From positions 1 through 21,763 of the forward strand of contig JAEZUR010000070.1 in the NCBI GenBank assembly GCA_023420935.1: a stretch of 21,763 nucleotides of DNA, written 5' to 3'. The notes below the pieces were generated by a model that was not told where the DNA came from, did not search any database, and saw only the letters and a list, made by a program, of their open reading frames with translations. Of the stretch, positions 16,769 through 21,763 are shown one piece after another. The stretch is from Bacillota bacterium (GTDB lineage Bacteria; Bacillota; Clostridia; Lachnospirales; Lachnospiraceae). The position numbers and the translations under genes are program-made. How positions within the stretch are numbered: position 1 is the first letter of the stretch; each line of letters begins with the position of its first letter.

Positions 16769-18133
16769 ATGATTAATATGTATGAAGTTATCGAAACCAA
16801 TAAGATGATTGAGCAGGAGAACTTGGATGTTCGTACCATTACGTTAGGAATTAGCTTATTGGATTGTGCTGATAGCGACTTAGCAAAATTGAATAAAAAT
16901 ATTTATGAAAAAATAACTACGGTTGCAGCAAATTTAGTATCCACAGGAAATGAGATTGAAAAAGAATATGGAATTCCAATTGTAAATAAAAGAATCTCCA
17001 TTACTCCAATTTCATTAGTTGGTGCATCTGCTTGTAAATCCCCAGAAGATTATGTATCCATCGCCAAAACATTGGATAAGGCAGCAAAAACAGTTGGAGT
17101 TAACTTTATTGGTGGTTATTCTGCACTTGTTTCTAAAGGAATGACTAAGAGTGATGAATACTTGATTCGTTCTATCCCTGAAGCATTATCTTCAACAGAT
17201 CGAGTTTGTAGTTCTGTTAATGTTGGATCAACCAAAACTGGATTAGATATGGATGCAGTTAAACTTTTGGGTGAGATTATTCTTGATACCGCAGAAAAGA
17301 CAAAAGAAAAAGATTCACTTGGTTGCGCCAAGTTAGTTGTTTTTTGTAATGCGCCAGATGATAATCCATTTATGGCAGGTGCATTTCATGGTGTAACAGA
17401 AGCTGACTGTATTATTAATGTCGGTGTTAGCGGTCCTGGTGTTGTTAAGACTGCGCTAGAAAGCGTAAAAGGTGCTGATTTTGGTACTCTTTGTGAAACA
17501 ATTAAAAAGACTGCGTTTAAGATTACCCGTGTAGGGCAATTAGTAGCTCAAGAAGCTTCAAAGCGAATGGGAATCCCATTTGGTATTATTGATTTATCAC
17601 TTGCTCCTACTCCAGCAGTTGGAGATAGTATTGCAGAAATCTTTGAGGTTATGGGATTACAACGAGCAGGTGCTCCTGGAACAACAGCTGCTCTTGCGTT
17701 ACTCAATGATCAGGTGAAAAAAGGTGGCGTAATGGCATCCTCCTATGTAGGTGGTTTAAGTGGTGCATTCATTCCAGTCAGTGAAGATCAGGGTATGATT
17801 AATGCTGTTTTAGAAGGCGCACTTTCTCTCGAAAAATTAGAAGCAATGACATGTGTATGCTCCGTTGGATTAGATATGATTGCAATACCAGGAGATACGA
17901 AGGCTACAACAATCTCTGGTATTATCGCCGATGAGATGGCGATTGGTATGATTAATCAGAAAACAACTGCAGTTCGATTAATTCCAGTAATCGGTAAGAA
18001 AGTTGGAGATATGGCTGAATTTGGTGGATTATTAGGATATGCGCCTGTTATGCCAGTAAATGGTTTTAGCTGCGATGATTTTATTAATCGTGGAGGAAGA
18101 ATCCCAGCTCCAATTCATAGTTTTAAAAATTAA
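16769..18133 (+). CDS. UPF0210 (DUF711, PFL-fold) family protein
   Basis: A 454-residue cytoplasmic protein of the UPF0210/DUF711 family, full length. It starts with the family opening MINMYEVIETNKMI, followed by DVRTITLGISLLDC, and shows glycine-rich conserved blocks such as GVTEADCIINVGVSGPG, GAPGTTAALALLND and SSYVGGLSGAF. Structures of the family resemble pyruvate formate-lyase-type barrels, but no radical glycine motif or activity is established and I assign none. ATG 16769 is preceded by GGAGG at 16751-16755, a somewhat long spacing of 13 nt. The UPF0237 ACT-domain gene lies just upstream, the usual partner. A hairpin starts 15 bp downstream. Confidence 0.93.
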   Translation: MINMYEVIETNKMIEQENLDVRTITLGISLLDCADSDLAKLNKNIYEKITTVAANLVSTGNEIEKEYGIPIVNKRISITPISLVGASACKSPEDYVSIAKTLDKAAKTVGVNFIGGYSALVSKGMTKSDEYLIRSIPEALSSTDRVCSSVNVGSTKTGLDMDAVKLLGEIILDTAEKTKEKDSLGCAKLVVFCNAPDDNPFMAGAFHGVTEADCIINVGVSGPGVVKTALESVKGADFGTLCETIKKTAFKITRVGQLVAQEASKRMGIPFGIIDLSLAPTPAVGDSIAEIFEVMGLQRAGAPGTTAALALLNDQVKKGGVMASSYVGGLSGAFIPVSEDQGMINAVLEGALSLEKLEAMTCVCSVGLDMIAIPGDTKATTISGIIADEMAIGMINQKTTAVRLIPVIGKKVGDMAEFGGLLGYAPVMPVNGFSCDDFINRGGRIPAPIHSFKN

Positions 18134-18148
18134 GTAAAGTATCCAAAG

Positions 18149-18188
18149 GGTGTATAACTATGAGCTGAAAAGCTTGTATTTATGCACC
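18149..18188 (+). other. Long hairpin with GAAA tetraloop, UPF0210-pepD gap
   Basis: Positions 18149-18166 pair with 18171-18188 over 18 positions, with three G-U pairs and a single C/U mismatch, closed by a GAAA loop at 18167-18170. Only ATTTC follows, with no proper T tract. It may be a weak terminator, an mRNA 3'-end stabiliser or a processing site. Confidence 0.5.
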
Positions 18189-18206
18189 ATTTCTATATAC
18201 ATCTAG

Positions 18207-18239
18207 TATAATTTATCCATTAACAGGATATTCTGTTAA
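18207..18239 (+). promoter_or_regulatory. pepD promoter with operator-like palindrome
   Basis: A perfect TATAAT at 18207-18212 has no convincing -35. A perfect inverted repeat follows at the expected start site: TTAACAG (18220-18226), spacer GATATT, CTGTTAA (18233-18239). A repressor bound there would block initiation. A second inverted repeat (CAACGA 18265-18270 with TCGTTG 18282-18287) lies further down the leader. The proteins involved are unknown. Confidence 0.4.
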
Positions 18240-18319
18240 AGAGATAAAGAAATATATATTTCGCCAACGAGACTGGATGAATCGTTGTTGGGAGTATAGT
18301 GAAATCAGGAGGTTTTAGT

Positions 18320-19774
18320 ATGGTATTAGAAAAAATTGATTATAAAAAAGTATTTTATTTTTTTGAGGAAATCAGTAGTGTACCAAGAGGATCAAAAAAC
18401 AATGAAGGAATTAGTGATTATTTAGTTTCCTTTGCACGAGCTAGGGACTTAAATTATGTGCAAGATGAATACCTTAATATTATCATTTATAAAGATGCTA
18501 CGGAAGGATATGAAGAAGTGCCAACGTTAATTCTTCAGGGGCATATGGATATGGTATGTGAAAAACAGCCTGATATTGAACATGATTTCACTAAAGAAGG
18601 GCTAGAATTAAAAGTTGACGGTGATTATGTTTATGCCAATGGAACAACTCTTGGTGGTGACGATGGAATTGCATTAGCCTATGCATTGGCTATATTAGAT
18701 GATAATGAAATGGTTCATCCAAATCTTGAAGTTCTAATTACGACAGATGAAGAGATTGGAATGGACGGTGCAATTAATCTAGATGGTTCGTTACTAAAAG
18801 GATCTTACTTAATCAATCTTGATTCTGAGGAAGAAGGAACAATATTAACAAGTTGTGCTGGTGGATTAACTGCCTGTATCAAGATGCCTTTGGAATACGA
18901 AACGGTAGAAGAAAAACAAATTAGAGTTATGATAACTGGGCTCACTGGTGGACATTCAGGAATGGATATTGACAAGAATCGAACCAATGCCAATCTCTTA
19001 TTGGGACGCTTATTATTTGAACTACGAAAGCAAAACTATCATATTACCCAACTATACGGTGGTCAAAAAGATAATGTAATTACCAGAGACGCAGTAGCAT
19101 ATCTTACTGTTGCGGAAGAAGATATCTATTCTTTCATTAATGACATTAAGTTCTTAACGGAGATTTATAAAGGTGAGCTAAGAAATAGTGAACCTAATTT
19201 ATCCATCACCATAGAACAAAGTGAATGTAAGGAATATCAAGTTCTAACCAAACAATCCATGGATAATATTATTTTCATGCTGTTAAATATACCTCATGGT
19301 GTACAAGTAATGAGTTCTAATATACCGAATCTAGTTGAGAGCTCATTAAATCTAGGGATTTTCTATATGGAAGATAACCAAGTATATTTTTCATTTTCAG
19401 TTAGGAGTTCCTTGGGTTCCTATAAACAATTTATGAGTGAAAAATTAAGATTACTTGCTGATTTTATTGGTGGCAGTTATGAAATAAAAGGAGAATATCC
19501 TGCATGGGAATATCAAAAGGATTCTAAACTACGTAATCTTGCTATTTCTATTTATGAAAAACAATACGGCAATGAGCCAAAGATAGAAGCCATTCACGCA
19601 GGGCTAGAATGTGGAATCATTAGTAATAAACTAAAAAATGTAGATATCATTTCGATTGGACCAGACATCTTAGATATTCATAGTCCACAGGAACGATTGA
19701 GCATTTCTTCCACAATACGAGTGTTTGATTATGTAGTTAATTTAATGGAAGCTTATGTAACAACCATAAAATAA
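18320..19774 (+). CDS. pepD: Aminoacyl-histidine dipeptidase (PepD, M20 family)
   Basis: A 484-residue cytosolic zinc dipeptidase that splits Xaa-His and other dipeptides; length agrees with E. coli PepD. M20 metal and catalytic residues are visible: His75 and Asp77 in QGHMDMVCEK, Asp114 in GGDDGIALAYA, Glu144-Glu145 in TTDEEIGMDGA, Asp in INLDSEEEG, and a late His426 in EAIHAGLECGI. The GLTGGHSGMDI motif marks the lid/dimerisation insert. The start is ATG 18320 with AGGAGG at 18307-18312; the in-frame GTG at 18299 lies before that site and is not used. It has its own structured leader. The CapA gene follows after 17 bp and may be cotranscribed, though a functional link is not obvious. Confidence 0.95.
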   Translation: MVLEKIDYKKVFYFFEEISSVPRGSKNNEGISDYLVSFARARDLNYVQDEYLNIIIYKDATEGYEEVPTLILQGHMDMVCEKQPDIEHDFTKEGLELKVDGDYVYANGTTLGGDDGIALAYALAILDDNEMVHPNLEVLITTDEEIGMDGAINLDGSLLKGSYLINLDSEEEGTILTSCAGGLTACIKMPLEYETVEEKQIRVMITGLTGGHSGMDIDKNRTNANLLLGRLLFELRKQNYHITQLYGGQKDNVITRDAVAYLTVAEEDIYSFINDIKFLTEIYKGELRNSEPNLSITIEQSECKEYQVLTKQSMDNIIFMLLNIPHGVQVMSSNIPNLVESSLNLGIFYMEDNQVYFSFSVRSSLGSYKQFMSEKLRLLADFIGGSYEIKGEYPAWEYQKDSKLRNLAISIYEKQYGNEPKIEAIHAGLECGIISNKLKNVDIISIGPDILDIHSPQERLSISSTIRVFDYVVNLMEAYVTTIK

Positions 19775-19791
19775 TTGACGTGGGGGACTCT

Positions 19792-21003
19792 ATGAGAAGA
19801 AAGAATCGCATTTTAAAGTATATTATATTAACCCTTAGTTGTGTTGTTTTATTTCTACTGATTGGTCTAAATTATAAGGAATTAAAGGGGTATTTGGTTA
19901 ATCAAGAGCCAATTGCTACAGAGACAGTTTCAAAGGATCCGTCGGTTATTCCGAAACCAACCATAGAGTCGGAAGTAATAGATGAAATAATAGAACCTGA
20001 GATAACACAAACACCAGAGGTAACAAAGCAACCGGATGAAACAAAGCAACCGGAGGAACCACAAGTAAATCAAAAAGTTACCTTATCTTTTGTGGGTGAT
20101 ATTTTATTATCGGATGGTATCTTGGCTAATTATGATAAAAAAGGGATGGATGGAATTCTATCTAAAGAGATTCAAACAGCATTGAATGATGCAACACTAA
20201 CCATAGCAAATGAAGAGTTTCCGTTTAGTGAACGAGGGGAACAAGCGAAAGATAAACAATATACGTTTCGTATTGCTCCAGAACGAGTGAATATTTTTAA
20301 CCAAATGGGAATTGACATTGTAACAATTGCCAATAATCATACTTTGGATTTTGGCAAAGAAGCATTACTAGATACCTTGGATACCCTCGACGCTGCAAAT
20401 ATAACGTATATAGGTGCGGGAAATAATTTGAATCGCGCGAAAGAAATTCAATATAAAACAGTGGACGGATTAAAGATAGCATTTTTGGGTGCATCGAGAG
20501 TTATTCCAGTACCAGAATGGAATGCAACAGATAAAAAACCAGGAATGTTAACAACCTATGACCCGACCATATTGCTAGAACAAATAAAAAAGGCAAAGGA
20601 ACAAGCCGAATTTACTGTGGTTTATTTACACTGGGGTATTGAACGAAAAACAAAGCCAGAAGATTACCAAAGGTATTTGGCTAAACAATATATAGATGCT
20701 GGAGCAGATCTGGTTGTCGGTAGTCATCCTCACTGTTTGCAAGGAATTGAGTATTATAACGGTAAACCAATTATTTATAGTTTGGGGAATTTTCTTTTTG
20801 GTACTAATATTGACAAAACAGCAGTTTTGCAAGCAACGATTGAAGCATCAGGTGAGAGCACTATTTCTATATTACCATGTAAAGGAACTAATTTTTATAC
20901 ACAAACCATTTCTGATTCAAATCAGAAAGCGCAGTTTTACAAGTATTTAGAAGAAATCTCATATGGTATAACCATTGATGAAAATGGTACCGTGCATCCA
21001 TAA
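19792..21003 (+). CDS. CapA-family membrane-anchored protein (PGA_cap domain)
   Basis: A 403-residue protein with a basic N-terminus and one membrane helix at about 8-26. A Pro/Thr/Glu-rich linker (about 38-95) follows, then a calcineurin-like PGA_cap domain outside the cell. Conserved features are FVGDILLSDG (Asp103), IANNHTLDFG (Asn181, Asn182, His183), VVYLHWGIE, and GSHPHCLQG (His312, His314). CapA takes part in poly-gamma-glutamate export or retention in Bacillus, but many clostridial homologues exist without capBC, and none is seen here, so the true substrate is open. The start is ATG 19792 with GGGGG at 19782-19786; the GTG at 19780 overlaps that site. The linker contains an in-frame 18-nt tandem duplication. 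The neighbouring LCP ligase fits an envelope role. Confidence 0.88.
   Translation: MRRKNRILKYIILTLSCVVLFLLIGLNYKELKGYLVNQEPIATETVSKDPSVIPKPTIESEVIDEIIEPEITQTPEVTKQPDETKQPEEPQVNQKVTLSFVGDILLSDGILANYDKKGMDGILSKEIQTALNDATLTIANEEFPFSERGEQAKDKQYTFRIAPERVNIFNQMGIDIVTIANNHTLDFGKEALLDTLDTLDAANITYIGAGNNLNRAKEIQYKTVDGLKIAFLGASRVIPVPEWNATDKKPGMLTTYDPTILLEQIKKAKEQAEFTVVYLHWGIERKTKPEDYQRYLAKQYIDAGADLVVGSHPHCLQGIEYYNGKPIIYSLGNFLFGTNIDKTAVLQATIEASGESTISILPCKGTNFYTQTISDSNQKAQFYKYLEEISYGITIDENGTVHP
20023..20058 (+). repeat. 18-bp tandem duplication in the CapA linker
   Basis: Two adjacent 18-nt units, 20023-20040 and 20041-20058, begin ACAAAGCAACCGGA and differ by one base (T to G). They encode TKQPDE and TKQPEE, extending the Pro/Glu-rich spacer between membrane and domain. 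Confidence 0.9.
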
Positions 21004-21033
21004 TAGAAACACCATAAACCATGTAAAAAATAT

Positions 21034-21063
21034 ATTACAAATTTGTTAAATTTATGATATAAT
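21034..21063 (+). promoter_or_regulatory. Promoter of the LCP gene
   Basis: ATTACA at 21034-21039 and TATAAT at 21058-21063 are 18 bp apart, and the -10 is extended (TGATATAAT). The transcript would start near 21070, giving an 88-nt leader with two small hairpins, 21076-21094 (CCAAA/TTTGG with a GC inner pair) and 21106-21122 (GCCTT/AAGGC). Confidence 0.55.
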
Positions 21064-21157
21064 GGAAGTAATGAGCCAAAAGCGAAGCATTTGGTGTAAA
21101 TGATAGCCTTTATCTTGAAGGCAATTCTAAATTTAATCATAAAATAGGAGCTAATGC

Positions 21158-21763
21158 ATGGATAAGCAAGAGAATGGTAAGGCAGCAGGACAAGCCGAGG
21201 AAGAGTTATTAAGTCAGATTAATTCATCGTTATCAAAGCAAATTAATGAGCAATTTGAGATGGATGTTGTGAAAGAAACAGAATGGCAAAGTAGTACAAA
21301 GAAAAACAGAAAAGTACCTTTGTGGTTTAAAGTTTCTACTATTGTATTTGCTGTGATATTACTTGTTGGGGTGGGTTCGCTCTTATGGTTGAATTCCTTA
21401 TATGGGAATATGAACTACGAGGACGGTACAGAAGTGAAGCAAGAAGCTGAAATATTTGAACAAGACGAGGATGCAAAAGATCTGGAAGAAGTGGATCCCA
21501 ATGCCGTGAAATGGGATGAAACTACAGATGGTGCTAGAAAAGATGACAATGTAATCAACATTCTTTTAGTTGGCGAAGAGTCTATAAATGATGGGGATAG
21601 CCGAGGACGAACGGATAGTATCATGATTGCAACCATTAATAAAAAAGAAAAAGCAATCAAGTTAACTTCTGTTATGCGAGACACTTATGTACAGATACCT
21701 GGATATAGTGATAATAAATTAAATGCAGCTTATCACAGTGGTGGTATGCCGTTATTGGTAGAT
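21158..21763 (+). CDS. LytR-CpsA-Psr (LCP) family protein, 5' part only
   Basis: The first 202 residues; the frame runs off the window end with no stop. ATG 21158 has AGGAG at 21146-21150, 7 nt upstream. There is a charged cytoplasmic region (1-54), one membrane helix (about 55-79), an acidic spacer rich in Asp/Glu, and the start of an LCP catalytic domain. Recognisable motifs are VINILLVGEE, RTDSIMIATIN (Arg151, Asp153), and SVMRDTYVQIPG (Arg174, Asp175) followed by KLNAAYHSGG. LCP enzymes transfer undecaprenyl-linked glycopolymers (teichoic acid, capsule) to peptidoglycan on the outer face of the membrane. The polymer here is unknown. The gene has its own promoter and follows the CapA gene. 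Confidence 0.93.
   Translation, partial: MDKQENGKAAGQAEEELLSQINSSLSKQINEQFEMDVVKETEWQSSTKKNRKVPLWFKVSTIVFAVILLVGVGSLLWLNSLYGNMNYEDGTEVKQEAEIFEQDEDAKDLEEVDPNAVKWDETTDGARKDDNVINILLVGEESINDGDSRGRTDSIMIATINKKEKAIKLTSVMRDTYVQIPGYSDNKLNAAYHSGGMPLLVD

Noticed and set aside
18134..18319. T-box or other known riboswitch before pepD
   Set aside because: No T-box antiterminator sequence, no terminator T tract, and no match to a riboswitch core that I recognise; reported only as an unassigned structured leader.
21415..21684. Minus-strand open frame of 89 codons at the window end
   Set aside because: It is antisense to the LCP gene, whose + strand frame carries clear family motifs.
1..21763. Mobile element, phage, CRISPR or defence island
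   Set aside because: No transposase, integrase, repeat-spacer array, terminal inverted repeats or compositional break was seen; all genes are chromosomal core or near-core families.

Overview
The window is a low-GC, AT-rich chromosomal stretch, dense in genes and largely co-oriented on the + strand. Gene content (U32/DUF3656 protein beside a SEDS/PBP pair, proofreading-deficient PolA, the UPF0237/UPF0210 pair, an FtsA-like protein with a long C-terminal extension) and purine-rich ribosome binding sites point to an anaerobic Firmicute of the Clostridia, most probably Lachnospiraceae. That placement is inference from content and style, not a database match. I see no insertion sequence, phage gene, CRISPR array or integrase. 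The region reads as core genome, with both end genes cut by the window.

Layout. (1) 2-4495: the 3' part of a U32-family gene, then a SEDS glycan polymerase with three extra N-terminal membrane segments, then a class B penicillin-binding protein; the spacing and overlap suggest one operon for septal or elongation peptidoglycan synthesis. (2) 4538-6831: a Nudix hydrolase with its own promoter and terminator, then a two-domain PPK2-type polyphosphate phosphotransferase with its own promoter. A perfect 16-bp inverted repeat ends it and also serves the convergent cyclophilin. (3) 6886-7773, minus strand: a cytoplasmic peptidyl-prolyl isomerase and a tRNA-Leu(CAA), each with a recognisable promoter, the tRNA with a strong terminator. 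(4) 7858-11681: a membrane-anchored zinc-finger (zf-HC2) protein, DNA polymerase I and dephospho-CoA kinase, joined by short overlaps. (5) 11694-15518: an extended -10 promoter, the long FtsA-like ATPase, and a membrane GAF-GGDEF diguanylate cyclase 5 bp behind it. (6) 15539-18133: an extended -10 promoter, a WalJ/YycJ metallo-beta-lactamase-fold protein, an ACT-domain protein (UPF0237) and its usual partner UPF0210. (7) 18149-21003: a structured leader, PepD dipeptidase and a CapA-type membrane-anchored protein. (8) 21034-end: a promoter with a short structured leader and the start of a LytR-CpsA-Psr ligase.

Themes. Much of the window concerns the cell envelope and division: SEDS/PBP, FtsA-like, WalJ, CapA and LCP. 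A second thread is DNA replication and cofactor or nucleotide metabolism: PolA, CoaE, Nudix and PPK2. No obviously new defence or mobile system is visible. The parts least explained by known biology are the FtsA-like protein with its repeat-like C-terminal half next to a diguanylate cyclase, the zinc-finger membrane protein coupled to polA without a sigma factor, the UPF0237/UPF0210 pair, and the structured pepD leader. Several starts were moved to internal ATGs supported by ribosome binding sites (Nudix, PPK2, FtsA-like, ACT, PepD, CapA, cyclophilin).
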